A stretch of 64,000 nt of DNA from Symbiodinium kawagutii (lineage: Eukaryota > Sar > Dinophyceae > Suessiales > Symbiodiniaceae), in contig VSDK01001837.1 of assembly GCA_009767595.1 (NCBI GenBank), positions 227,885 to 291,884 of the forward strand. The letters are read 5' to 3'. Position 1 is the stretch's first letter. Every line of letters begins with the position of its first letter. Under the pieces are notes generated by a model, which searched no databases, was not told the DNA's origin, and was given only the letters and a program-made list of their open reading frames with translations. Positions 45,491 to 56,310 of this stretch are shown piece after piece. The position numbers were made by a program, and so were the translations under genes.

Positions 45491-45595
45491 CTGGTTGGTG
45501 GTTTCAGCCCCTCTGAAAAATAGTCAACCAACCAATTGTTCATAGTTACTAGGGGAACAAAATGTCTAAAACCCCCAGCCAGTTGACTATCACTA
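45491..45595. mobile_element. Family B inverted-end element, copy 3
   Basis: Left end CTGGTTGGTGGTTTCAGCCC, right end TCTAAAACCCCCAGCCAG. Internal AGTCAACCAACCAATTGTTC is shared with copy 4. Confidence 0.7.
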
Positions 45596-45788
45596 CTGGA
45601 ATTATAACCCCTCATCGTGTACCCATGGACCACCAGCCAGTGGCTCCCCTTGTGCTGTAACGGGTACCCGCCCGAGGTCCTCCAGCAATCGAGGCCCCAG
45701 CCACTTCGCTGCGATAGCAAGGCACCAGCCTAGGAGGGTGGGGTAGGTTGGACTCGCAAGGGCCCTCTCCCAAGTGGTGACGAGGTTC

Positions 45789-45936
45789 TACAGAGTGGTA
45801 CCCCCAGGGATAGTTAACTTAGGTTTCTTACGTTAGTTCACTAGGGCAACTACCAGTTAGGGTAGATATCAATTTGCTTAGGTGGGTTGCAAACTAAATG
45901 ATAACCAGGATTAACCAGGGGTGTGCCACTCCGTAA
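45789..45936. mobile_element. Family C inverted-end element, copy 1
   Basis: Ends TACAGAGTGGTACCCCCAGG and its inverted form ccaGGGGTGTGCCACTCCGTA. The core holds AGGGCAACTACCAGTTAGGG. About 148 bases, close to three family B copies. Confidence 0.7.
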
Positions 45937-46127
45937 AGTCGTTGGGGATTGGACCCTTCGTGAAACCCACAAAAATTGGGCCGAAACTAGAACCCCGTTT
46001 GGTGTTTTGAAACCATTTTTCCTCACCTGACATCAATCCTGCTAGATGTTTACATTTGTGTATGGTACAAAAATCTCACACGCACAACGGCACAAAACAG
46101 GATACCAGTATAGAAATAGACATTCAT

Positions 46128-46217
46128 CTGGTTGGTGGTTTCAACCCCGTTGAACAATATTACTCAACCAACCATTTCTTAGGGAAAATCGAAAATGTCA
46201 ATTAAACCACCAACCAG
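46128..46217. mobile_element. Family B inverted-end element, copy 4
   Basis: Left end CTGGTTGGTGGTTTCAACCC, right end CAATTAAACCACCAACCAG. The ends are almost perfect inverted repeats; the core has TACTCAACCAACCATTTCTT. Confidence 0.75.
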
Positions 46218-47388
46218 TCATCCATAGATACATCTGCTATTCACTGGTCATGACGCCTGGCTCCTCACTCCATTGCCAAATGCGGACAATCCTTGATCCT
46301 CCCATGGCGTACTGAACTAATGACTCACTTGAGGAAAACACATTTCTTGACTCAAATGCTCAGCAAGGTAAACATATGGCTCCATCAGCCTCCATAATTC
46401 TCCCTCATTCTGAATTTGCGCAAGACCTTTAATCGCCAAGGCCCGTAAATTCATGTTTGGAGCGTATTGGAATTACTATATTGTTTCATCGTTGCCACCT
46501 GTCTCCCGGCCCATCACAGCGTCAACATGTTCATCAGCGCTGAACATTCTGTGTCAATGCGTTGTTCTTCAGTGCTGAGCATCCAATCTAATGTCCCTCA
46601 ACCATCCTAAAACCACCAGTGGGACACACAGCTTTTCTCTCTGAAACCATCGCGAGTGATGCAGCAGCCAAATCCATTGGCAGCTTCCAGAGGTTGCCTG
46701 GCAGTCCATCCCAAGCAATGAATCAATGATCCTCGAAGCGTGCCCGAAAATTGACCGATTTGGTGGTCAATGAACCACGTCTTAGACATGTTGGTTAGTA
46801 ACTTGAATCAGCGTAGTTGTAAAACCAAAACAACACTAACAAACAGGTTGCAGTTGGACAACGAAGTATCTTCCCACCAAGTACAGTCCACACCACCTGA
46901 GAGTCTCTATAAGACGGCGGCCGCACAGCCATGCCCGACGAGAGAGAGATAGAGGTTGCATTGGAAAAAATGTGAGCCCCTGATCAAGAGTCACATGTTC
47001 GTCGGCTGACTTCAAGAAGGGTCCTGAAACTCAAAAGTCTGAAACATTTTTGCTATACGCATCCGGTGTTGGCACTAATCCCAGCTGCAGGCTATAAACA
47101 ATCACCGTAACAATGCCAATAACATGTAGTAATCACATATTTTGATGGCACCAAGTTGTCAGCATCTTGGGGTATGGCCCCAGAGCATCCCAAAGCAATG
47201 TTTCACCGACTTAGGATTACAGTGTCAACCCTCAGCATCCACCTAGCAACAGACCCGCCAGAATGTTGACAGTCACAAATTCCCAACCGAACCGATTGAA
47301 AGCTGTAAGTCATTTAATCAAGCATTTATGACATTGTGGCATGTTGTGGCCCAAAGTTACTGTTTTCGGGGCGTTTGCACTCACGCGG

Positions 47389-48180
47389 TCAGCGCCTGTC
47401 CCACTTTTTCCCTGCAACAAGTCAGCCACTTTCCAATGCCGCCCCGCACGAGCCAAATCCCAAGGTGTCTGGCCATCATTGTCTCGTGAACGCCCGTCTG
47501 CACCCATGTCCAGCAGCACCATTGCAGCCTTCCAATTCTGATCGGTGCCCGTGGGTGCAGCCGCTGCCAAGGGAACCAGCACTGCCGTGGGGTCGCTCAA
47601 GGCCTGGGCGCAGGCATGCAACGGACTGCGACCGCGCTGGTCGCGAGCATTGACCGAAGCACTGTGACGCAGCAGCTCTTCCAGCACCTCCCAGTGGCCC
47701 CTCAGGGCCGCATAGTGCAGGGCAGTCTGCTCCAAGGCATCTCCACCAGTCACATCTACAACTTCCAACAGGAACTGCACAGCGGCCAAGTGTCCTCCAA
47801 AGGCAGCTTGATGCAAGGCATTGGTGCTGCCCACATGCTGCTGATCCACTGAGCGCAATGCTCTCAGAACCTCCACATGGCCATGAGTAGCTGCCAGGTG
47901 CAACGGGCTACATGCCGTGCTGTCCAGCGCCTCTGGGTCTGCCCGGCACTCCAATAACCATTGCACCACCTCTGCGTGTCCGCAGCTCGCAGCTTCATGA
48001 CATGCAGTGGTGCCCATGGGAAGAAACGGTGGGAGCCACCACATGCGGTGCAGCAGCATGGTATCACAGCCCTCAGTCCACAGATGTTTCAAGATCTCCA
48101 GTTGTCCCGTGCGCGAGGCTGCGATGGCCACACTGGGCGCCTCCTTCGCAGTTGGTCCTTGGAATTTCCTGAGCTGCGGG
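47389..48180 (-). CDS. Ankyrin-repeat protein, large exon
   Basis: Six to seven ankyrin repeats in about 260 residues: SVAIAASRTGQLEILKHLWT, TACHEAASCGHAEVVQWLLE, SPLHLAATHGHVEVLRALRS, NALHQAAFGGHLAAVQFLLE, TALHYAALRGHWEVLEELLR, SPLHACAQAL and TPWDLARAGRHWKVADLLQG. Such repeats bind other proteins. The exon probably begins at one of the AGs near 48165-48182. It ends at a GTGAGT donor at 47388; the frame itself stays open to 47310. At about 800 bases it is much longer than other exons here. The upstream exons at 49050-49209 and 49654-49784 carry a further repeat. Confidence 0.9.
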
Positions 48181-49049
48181 AAACGCCCCAAAGCAACTGG
48201 GATAGCATTATTTACTGCGAACTTTGTCAAACTGTGACCTGTTGTGAGGTTGGAAAAAAGATTGCTAGATATAATGAGATATAGTATTCCGGCTGCTGCC
48301 AGCGGTTTTTGCATCAAGAGCGGCTAATTGTTGCTGCATTGGTGGGCGAATCCATGCACAGCTCTGGAATGAACTGGAGCACCATACCTTCCCACGCCAT
48401 CGAGCGATGCTCCAGGCATTTGGTGGGATTGCTAGGCAAGCATTGTCAACCACCATGGCATCACTGCCAAGTGGTGTCCCCCACAAGTGGTGTAGGGGAT
48501 GAGGAAACTAAAACCCAACCAGCATTCTGCAAAACCAATCGCGCAATAGCACACTGCCTCCAGGAACTCATCAACAGTCAGGACTGATTCTCCCTCAGAT
48601 TCTCCAAGGGTAAACCTGTTTCTTGATGTCATCTGGTCTTGAGTCTTCTTAACGATCCAATTTCCCTCAATCTGCTTTGGTGAGGGCGCTGGAGCAAACA
48701 GCACGCCAACCACCAATAAGGGGTCGGGGACCGTGAACTCATGGATAATACAACTGGATACAAATGGATACTATGACAGGCCCTGGTGATGCAACACCAT
48801 ATGTTTCAAGCACACAGACAGACGGACACACGTTTCCACCCAAGAATCTGCGCGCAGTTGAATTCACCGACCAGATAATTTTTTTGACCTGGACACTAAC
48901 AGCTTGACCCTACCAGAAGAGTACCCCAAGTGTTAGTTTCCAGGAGATTACACTTGCTGGAGATGCGATATCGTCTACTCTCGGTTTTCTATCTGCAAAT
49001 CAAAGCAACAGCTGATATCCAATGTCCACCCTCTAGCAGAGATATCCCC

Positions 49050-49209
49050 CTCAGATCCGGTGCCAGTCGCCAGTCTCCCAGTGCCGCCGGGCTTCTGACC
49101 CAACCACTTCAAGACGTGCAGTTGACCACTCCGGGCAGCCGCCTCCATCATGGGAAGCACTTCGTCACCGTTCCCGTCATGTGAAGCAAGAAGCGACTGG
49201 AGTGTTGAC
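49050..49209 (-). CDS. Ankyrin-repeat gene, upstream exon with first repeat
   Basis: After CTCCCAG the frame reads STLQSLLASHDGNGDEVLPM, MEAAARSGQLHVLKWLGQKP then GGTGRLATGTG. MEAAARSGQLHVLKWL is an ankyrin repeat. It joins the 49654-49784 exon in frame through a split Leu codon. The 3' end is uncertain. Confidence 0.7.
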
Positions 49210-49653
49210 CTGGGAGCCGCTACACACAGCGTTTAAACCAAAGATTCCAATTTCACCTAGACTAAAGAGGTCTATTATCCCAAAAAATGGACTTGTCCCA
49301 AAAAAAGACTTTGATCTGGTTGATGGCTTCAATGATGGATCATGTTTGTCAAATTAGCTCATCATCCCAAGGTCGGAAATGCACAATGAGTGAGACCACC
49401 AAACGGTGAAAGTGGTTGAGTTGCCAAGCATTTTTTTGGTGGGATGGAGAGGCTGGACAGCCAGCCTACAAATCACGGCCTGAGGGAGCAGCCCTGATTT
49501 GGAGCCAAATGAGAACAATTATGGCTGATCACTAGACATGATTATCATTGATCACTAGCTATGCGTATCATTAACCATGATTAAGCCATGATCAAGCCGT
49601 GATTGTCCATGATTAAGCCATGATTTGCATCGATTAGCCAGCCGCAAATTTAC

Positions 49654-49784
49654 AGCCATTCCCCACCCTGCCGCCATCCCAAGATGCCAACAAGCGACAA
49701 ATGGCCATCCAACACCGCTGCCAGCTCCTCTCGGAAGGAGTTCCCCTCATCTATTGCGTCCACGTCATCGGCCTCCCAACCAAC
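49654..49784 (-). CDS. Ankyrin-repeat gene, acidic upstream exon
   Basis: Encodes VGWEADDVDAIDEGNSFREE, LAAVLDGHLSLVGILGWRQG and GEW. Acceptor GCTTCAG, donor GTAAAT, phase 2, matching the next exon. An alternative acceptor at CTTCCAG would add ELQ. Confidence 0.65.
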
Positions 49785-50125
49785 CTGAAGCTCTGGAAGA
49801 TTCAAAGGTTCGCACAGGTTTGAAGGTGGGTGTCATCCCAAGACTGATGATTTAGATGACGGTGGTCAAGAAACAACCAGGTTTTTAGTCGGGTATGGGT
49901 GGACTTTTCCCATGGCTTTGCCAACGGGAGATTTCACTGCTTGCAGTGCTTCCCCAGTTATAGGTCTTGAATCCCAGATTTCGGACCATATGTTTTGGCA
50001 CATGCATGTTGTAATCCCTCGATATCTGAGCCTAGAAATCCTAGAACTTCATGTAGCCAGCATGGCACTAAACTACCCAAGATCAGTTCCATAAGGAAGT
50101 GAAAAACATTACAAACTTCAAGAAA

Positions 50126-50340
50126 CTCCTAAAGATAACTCCGGTCCACCATTCGTTTCGGCCTCATTGCGCCCTATATCCCTGGGGATCAGTCGTCTTC
50201 CCCCAGCATGTGCAACCCCTGCAACATGAGAAGACATAATCGACCAGCAACCAGCTCGCGTCCAAGTTGGAGTTCGAGCTGGGGATATAGCCATAGTAAA
50301 CAACCCCACCAGATGGGTGAACTGCACTCCGATAAACTCA
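50126..50340 (-). CDS. Tentative exon between JmjC and ankyrin exons
   Basis: The minus frame reads EFIGVQFTHLVGLFTMAISP, ARTPTWTRAGCWSIMSSHVA then GVAHAGGRRLIPRDIGRNEA. It is open across the island, but another frame is plausible in the second half. It could link the JmjC domain to the ankyrin exons. Confidence 0.35.
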
Positions 50341-50521
50341 CCGAGAAGTGGAAAATCTGTCATTTACAATAGTGCACCCTATTAAGAATGTGATTTTTCG
50401 CTTCCAGGTCGCCAAAGGGTAACCATGGGTGATCCCTGTAACCAGCAAGCAATAAGGTAACCCCTGTAAGCACGGTGAAGCCCGTCTCCTGGGCAGCTTT
50501 GCGGCAAGGCCAGCAAGGCAC

Positions 50522-50572
50522 CGCAATTTGGTGGTCCAAGTTCCAGGTGGAATGCCACCAGCCACAAGGGAC
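50522..50572 (-). CDS. JmjC-domain exon 3 (second metal-binding His)
   Basis: 17 codons, VPCGWWHSTWNLDHQIA, after CCCAG; a probable donor is GTGCCTTG. The family block is 'VQPGExLYxPxGWWHxVxNLexxIAV', in which the WWH His is the third iron ligand. It follows exon 2 in phase 0. Confidence 0.85.
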
Positions 50573-51284
50573 CTGGGCATCACGGGGCCCCCATGGCAAG
50601 GTTGCTGAAATGCCCGTGGCAAAGCAGGATGAGCCAAGCTTGGCTACGCCATCCAAACAAAGCAAGGCACAGCAAAAGGCCTCTAGCGCATGTGGTGCGA
50701 GTCTGGAAGTTGATATTTCACGTGCATGTACGCCAGCTAGCCATGGCCAAGGTAGATGTGTGTTGTTCGTTGGTCCTCTCTATCGACACGCCATGACATG
50801 CCCATGGACACTTTCATTCAGCACATCCAGTTTTGCAAGAGTTCTCTTCATGATGCAAACCAGTCACTGTGAACAAATCGCCAAATTGTAGCTGCCCCTC
50901 TGCAAAACAAAAGGGGCTCAATTGGTACATGTTAAAGGCTTCAGAAACATTCCTGCAACAACAGGATCGCCACCCAATAATATCCTATTGATGGCCACCG
51001 TCATATCCAACTACCACTTTAGTGGGCCGTGAAGGTCCATGACGTTAGCTGGAAGAAAGGCCACAGGATCAGCGTTCTTAGGATGTAAAACAATCCGTTT
51101 TGAACCAACTGCCTTTCATGGCTGCCAGCCTGCTGATAGCCCTTGACTGACCACTCTTGACGATTTGACAGCGCATCAAACAACTGGACATAAGACTAGT
51201 GAAGGTGCTGATCGATAGGACTAAGTGTTGAATGAAAACTATGTAACAAACCAGTTCTCCGCACTTTTTGCACATTAATAGCGA

Positions 51285-51735
51285 CTGTGAATGACCATGA
51301 TTTGACTATAATTGGCCATCAATTGGCCACAAATCATCATGAACCATAACATCATTAACCTTAACCACCACTTAGCCGTTCCTCATCATCATTCATCATC
51401 ATTGCGCCATCAACTAACCACATACTAACCATCACTAGTTTTCTCATCAGAAATCATCATGAACGATCAATGACAACCCTATGTACTAATCAACACCTAT
51501 CAGCAGTCACCACTAACCACCTAAGTCTGCCTCAGCATCTAATCCTCATTAGCCAGGAATACTAATCCAGTTAATAATTTATCATCATATTTCCCATCCG
51601 TGATCATCACTAACCATCATCATTCTCAGTATCTTTGGTCGCTATTAGCCACCATCTAATCATGAAACATCATCAACTAACAATGTATAAACCGTTGTGA
51701 ATTAACCATGTTAATTAACCATCATTAACGAATGT
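51285..51735. repeat. ACCATCATTAACC-type repeat block in JmjC intron
   Basis: Within the 1.56-kb intron between JmjC exons 2 and 3. Dense ACCATCA, CATCATTAACC and CATCAACTAACC; no exon. Confidence 0.65.
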
Positions 51736-52133
51736 GGGGGCACACTACACAAAGTTGAGATTGATGTTTCTGCGTTACTAGGTGGCCACTTTCATGAATT
51801 CAACCCTGCAACCTACAAACTGTGGTAGTGCAAGTTTAACTGTTTCGCATGTCTGCAATTGCAAACACAGCCAGGGAACGATGAACAAACGGCTAGGGAA
51901 AAACTTCTTAGAAGGAAAACAAACATTCATTACCATCTACCATGACCAACTCGTTACTATCCCAAATCATCAACCAAAATGTTTCATTCCATCCTGATCC
52001 ACCTTAATTCATCATTCAGATTCATCAGCCATTCGCCCTACTTATCATGACTCACCATGACTCACCATGACTCATCACCTACCATGACTCATCCACCTTC
52101 ACCACCTTCACTTCCTGCAACGCTCCAAGGCGC

Positions 52134-52268
52134 ATAGAGCGCTTCCCCCGGCTGCACCACGCAGGCGCGGAGCTGCGCGGTGGGTGCGCTGAGCAGCTGC
52201 CAGGGAGCACCCGTGCCGGGCCGTGGCTGCTCGGGGGGCAGCAGAAACCAGGCCTTGCGACCTGAGAC
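52134..52268 (-). CDS. JmjC-domain exon 2
   Basis: 45 codons: VSGRKAWFLLPPEQPRPGTG, APWQLLSAPTAQLRACVVQP then GEALY. It follows CCCAG. The exon must end at TAT before GCGCC, a GC donor, to give GEALY/VPCGWWH. SGRKxWxLLPPE and VQPGEALY are conserved in JmjC/cupin_8 oxygenases. Confidence 0.88.
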
Positions 52269-52952
52269 CTGGGCGGATGGGGGTCCTTGATGGGGGGGGG
52301 ATGGGGATGGGAGGATGGGGATGATTGATTAGTGAAATGATGCCTAAATGACAGTGGTTCATGAGGATTAATGATGAGTAGTGGTGCGTATTGATGGTGT
52401 GGTAAGTGGATGATTCACGATGATGGCCAATGATCGTGGTTCGTGATGGTTTTTGAGGGTCGGGATAGACCAGCGGAAGCAGGGATGTAAAACGCATTCT
52501 ATACTCCAATCCAAAAACCAAGCACACTTAGATTGGATGGTGGTTGTTGATTGGAATCCGATCCATTAAATGGTGTCTGGAAACATCATTCCAATCCACA
52601 ACGGATGGTTATTGTCAAGCCACGCATCCTTCTTCTCCTCATTATGATGGTTGACGAGTGTGGCTGATACTGCTCAACTGGTGAATTGTCAGCTGGTGAA
52701 TAATTGTCGGTGGGGATCAAGGAAACACCGGAACATGATGGAACATGTATGCAAGTATGAACGAGCACTATCCACAATGTGCCACCATCAACGGGAGTGA
52801 TAAAATAAACTGGAGTGGTCAAAGCAGCAACCCAATTACTTGAACTATGATGGACTCGCCAACTCCAAAACTTGAGGTCTGAACATGTCCACTGACCATT
52901 GAGACCGGTGACATCGGGTGACTCTGAGAACCCACTGCTGCCATCGCCCCAC

Positions 52953-53133
52953 CTGTCCCAGCCAGTTCTCGTTGTGGCGATGCATCGCCACCCCCGTGTT
53001 CTTCCGCCCAGCGCTGAAGAGCGGCTTGCCGCGGACGGCCTCCAACGCTGCAGGCGTTGGGAAGAGGTCCCCAGGCCGGGGCACCGCTGAGCCGCCCAGG
53101 AAGTCGTTCTCGAAGACCACGAAGTCGTCGAAC
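52953..53133 (-). CDS. JmjC-domain exon 1 of those recognised (first metal-binding residues)
   Basis: Encodes FDDFVVFENDFLGGSAVPRP, GDLFPTPAALEAVRGKPLFS and AGRKNTGVAMHRHNENWLGQ. After ATCACAG; donor GTGGGG. The HRHNENW stretch sits where JmjC oxygenases have the HxD/E iron site. With exons 2-3 this gives most of a Fe(II)/2-oxoglutarate oxygenase fold. Upstream exons are not identified. The substrate (protein, RNA or histone) cannot be told from the sequence. Confidence 0.87.
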
Positions 53134-53549
53134 CTGTGATGACATGGGTTGCTGCCAAGCATGGAAGTCATAAGGGGTTCGTGAGCTTGAAAAAAATGGG
53201 TTTGAACATGTTCATGAACCCAAAAAATAGATTCGAAAAAATTGTTCAGGGATGCAAATCTTTGGGGACCATGTCTGGGATGGGAGATCAAAACTCTCAA
53301 CCATAGATGTCTCATGATGTCCCAGCACCTTTGGTGCCTATGTATATATCCTATTCTGTTCACAACTTCGGGCTGGGCCTATCTCCACACAAATCGCACC
53401 GGACGATTACCATCCCTGGCTCCTGACATGTGCCAGACCTGTAGAAAAAGAGGGAGGATCGCTTTCATCCGCATAGGTTTTCGATTTGTGTCCCCTTGTG
53501 CTGGACTCCACAGGCGCTGGGCCCAGCATCTGGGCTACTGCTATGATTC

Positions 53550-53720
53550 TATGGATGAGGACATGTCGCCAAATGCTTGATAAGAACCCAAACAGCTGAC
53601 ATGCCATGGGCAAAGCATGGTCTCTGCACTGCCAAAATCACTGTTGAAGGAGGGAGCTCCGATTCCTTCTGCCGATTTGCCCGGAAATGGTGTGTTGAAA
53701 AGAATGAATGCATTGGCCTA
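53550..53720 (-). CDS. Coding island, unrecognised
   Basis: The minus frame FFSTHHFRANRQKESELPPS then TVILAVQRPCFAHGMSAV is moderately convincing. It could be an upstream exon of the JmjC gene or intronic. Confidence 0.3.
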
Positions 53721-53799
53721 CATTTTTTGTATAAATCATCATACCCGATCAGATAATATTGAAATATCAATCAGTTGGAACGGGCATGCCATACGCAAA

Positions 53800-54050
53800 G
53801 TCAATAGAGGAAAATTGTGGAATGATATCCGAAACCATCTACCCCTACCATGGCCTCTGGCAGAATCAAGAACAACAAGAGTGAGAAAAACAGCAACAGC
53901 ACGAACGAACACATAAGCTCACAAACAATAATCATTGCAATTGCCAGAGCCACAACATAGAACAGCAGCCAAGCCCAAGAACAAAATAGAACAAAAACAG
54001 CAATAAATACCACAACAAACCTCACAAAAACAGCAAAAGCTCCCTGCAAA
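53800..54050. other. AACA-rich tract giving hydrophobic antisense ORF
   Basis: The plus strand is rich in AACAACAAGA, ACAGCAACAGC and AACAAAA. The minus-strand ORF is nearly all F, L, V, I and A because of this composition; I do not call it a membrane protein. Confidence 0.5.
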
Positions 54051-54471
54051 TTCCGGACCAGAAACCCGCTTTGATCATCCTGGAAGTACTCCGTCAGAGT
54101 GACCTTAGTGACTTGCCAGGTCCCAACAAAATCCCAGTCCCACCGTCAGATCCATCAGCTTTCCACAGCACCTCATGTCTTGGGGGGAAATCCCGACCTT
54201 TCAAAGGGATCCAAATTGGACACATCTTTTGGAGATTTATGGGGGAGCTCCAGCCGCGTGTGAGCTTCAGCCACGTGTCGCAACAAGGCCAAAACACGTG
54301 GCTGCTCCCTTTGAGCCTACCAAATCCCGCAATAAAGGCGCACACACGACCAACACGATTTCAAACTATGCATGACATCCTGAATCCCGCATATTTGCAA
54401 AGTCTATTCCTTGACATTTTAAATGTCTTTCAATCTGTCTGGTTTGGAGCATTGATTGGTTCAAAACTCAC

Positions 54472-54588
54472 CTGCAAACAATCAGTAGACTCAGCAAAGA
54501 CTGTGGAGGACATCTTGGAAAAGTTTGACGCTAGACCATGGATGTCAACGGGTCGCTTCAGGCCCAGCCTGTTGAAAGGTTCACGTAC
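54472..54588 (-). CDS. Exon of an unrecognised protein
   Basis: 39 codons: VREPFNRLGLKRPVDIHGLA then SNFSKMSSTVFAESTDCLQ. After CAGCAG, before the consensus donor GTGAGT. It is upstream of the JmjC exons on the same strand, so it could be part of that gene, but no motif proves it. Confidence 0.65.
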
Positions 54589-55025
54589 CTGCTGAGTCGC
54601 CAGTGCTGTTGCCGAATCCTATGCTTGTGTTGTGGTTGCATGACTCTTCTCCACACTGCGAACCGCATGGCAGTCGAAACGTAGAATAATAACGCATGCT
54701 GTATGTCGATACGTCCATGATATACAAATCAACGGTGTAAACATGTGAGTAGCGGACAAAATGATTTATTCAACGAATGGACATTGCTTCACATGGGTGG
54801 TCCCCTATCGGGATGCAGCTTTGATGATCTGATGTCCATCCGAAGACTAATCTATTCATTGAATAATTTTGTCGCTTACTCATGTGTAAACTGTCTAAAT
54901 TCAAACCCTGGGTTCCCAACCAAACCCTGAAGATTGAGGCATTTCCCTCCGAAAAAAATGCCGCCCGCCCCACGCAACGTTGCTCCCCGTGGGGTCCAAG
55001 GGGCTCGACCCTCCGTGGGCCCCGC

Positions 55026-55152
55026 GTAGCCGAACTCCCCCAGGCGCTCGGTGCGGCGCAGGCGAAAGGCCGTCGTTTCACCCAGGCGTTGGAGGCTCTG
55101 CTGCAGCGACGACGGTGGCGCTGCAGCCAGGCGCACCGGCTGCTGGTCCAAC
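55026..55152 (-). CDS. GC-rich exon of an unrecognised protein
   Basis: After CCCCAG the frame reads LDQQPVRLAAAPPSSLQQSL, QRLGETTAFRLRRTERLGEF then GY, ending before GCGGGG, a possible GC donor. Helical, with GC-rich third positions. Confidence 0.65.
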
Positions 55153-56059
55153 CTGGGGCGTGGCACAAGGGCTGCAGTGGCGCCAAGGCAGTCGCCGTGC
55201 TTGGGATGACTTCAGAAACATGGGGCTGTTCTGAACATGGCTGCTGTAATTTCGCTGGCAAGTCGCTGGCCAAACTTCAACTGCTTGCCATCTATGCATC
55301 GCACCCTGCAGGACTCAGGTAGGGCTGCCAGAAGTTCTTCCACTTCACCATCTTTGGGGTGAGGCCATGCAGTATCCTGCCAGGGCCCGTAGATTCATGG
55401 AGCCATCCTGTTGGGAAAGTCTGTGACAACTTGGGTGCTAATCAAATATTTCGAATTGATATGACCAAAATATGTCAATTCAATTCAAAAAGAACAGACC
55501 AAGCTTGTTGAAATATAAATGAAGTATTAGATTCGCATTGATGCTTCCATAAATGATTGCACACAACACAGGACCACATCATGGTCAAATGGTGGATTTG
55601 CTAGACAGCGGTCATGTTAGAATAAATCTGTAGGCCTTTTCATCGCCATCCACAAAACCTACCGACCCAACTAGATCAAACATCAAACCCGATCATGACT
55701 GCAGGCCTAAACACGTTGCTGGCTTTCCCCTTTGGAACACCCAGAAGTCATTGGTGGCTTCCTCGCACCCTTATGGTCGGCCACCATGGCTGCGGGCCCG
55801 TTTGCTGCCCTGAACAGTCCTTTTTTGTCAGTTTCAATGGTAGAACAAGTTACATGCTATACTAAATATTCCTACAAGTTATGATCCCTTTCTGACGTCT
55901 CTTCTTTTCACAATTGTCAACTCTAATTTGCTCACAAAGGCATCAGCCCTTGTGCAGTCACTTGGGTAACACTATAAGTTACTGCTGATTATAGTCAGGC
56001 AACACTACAATTCTCATTTTCACCATTGTCAACAAGTTATACAAGTCATGCTTGTAGTC

Positions 56060-56310
56060 ATTTTGACGCCTCATTAAACCGGCAGGCTTGTTCAGCAGCT
56101 GGTTCCCATCACTGGATCTCCCGCGGGTCTCAGCCTCAGCATGTCGCTTCGCCCTGCAGCTGGCAGCAGNNNNNNNNNNNNNNNNNNNNNNNNNNNNNNN
56201 NNNNNGCCGCGCCCCGCCACAGCCCTCCGCCGTCTCACCGCTGGCGCCGGCGCGAGGCGAAAGCGGGGCAGGGACGGATGCGAAGAGCGCTGGAGACTCC
56301 ATGGCGATGG
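56060..56310 (-). CDS. GC-rich coding island interrupted by an assembly gap
   Basis: The minus frame reads ESPALFASVPAPLSPRAGAS then GETAEGCGGAR up to the gap, and AASCRAKRHAEAETRGRSSD on the other side. Without the missing bases the frame across the gap is unknown. Confidence 0.4.
56170..56205. other. Assembly gap, 36 N
   Basis: Run of 36 N inside a GC-rich stretch (GCCGCGCCCCGCC follows), so probably a sequencing dropout in a GC-rich exon. Confidence 0.99.

Noticed and set aside
53801..54049. Minus-strand ORF that looks like several membrane segments
   Set aside because: The hydrophobicity follows from an AACA/CAACA-rich plus strand rather than from a conserved pattern.
54071..54595. 174-codon plus-strand ORF
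   Set aside because: The minus strand has an exon at 54472-54588 with proper acceptor and GTGAGT donor; the plus ORF looks like its shadow plus open intron sequence.
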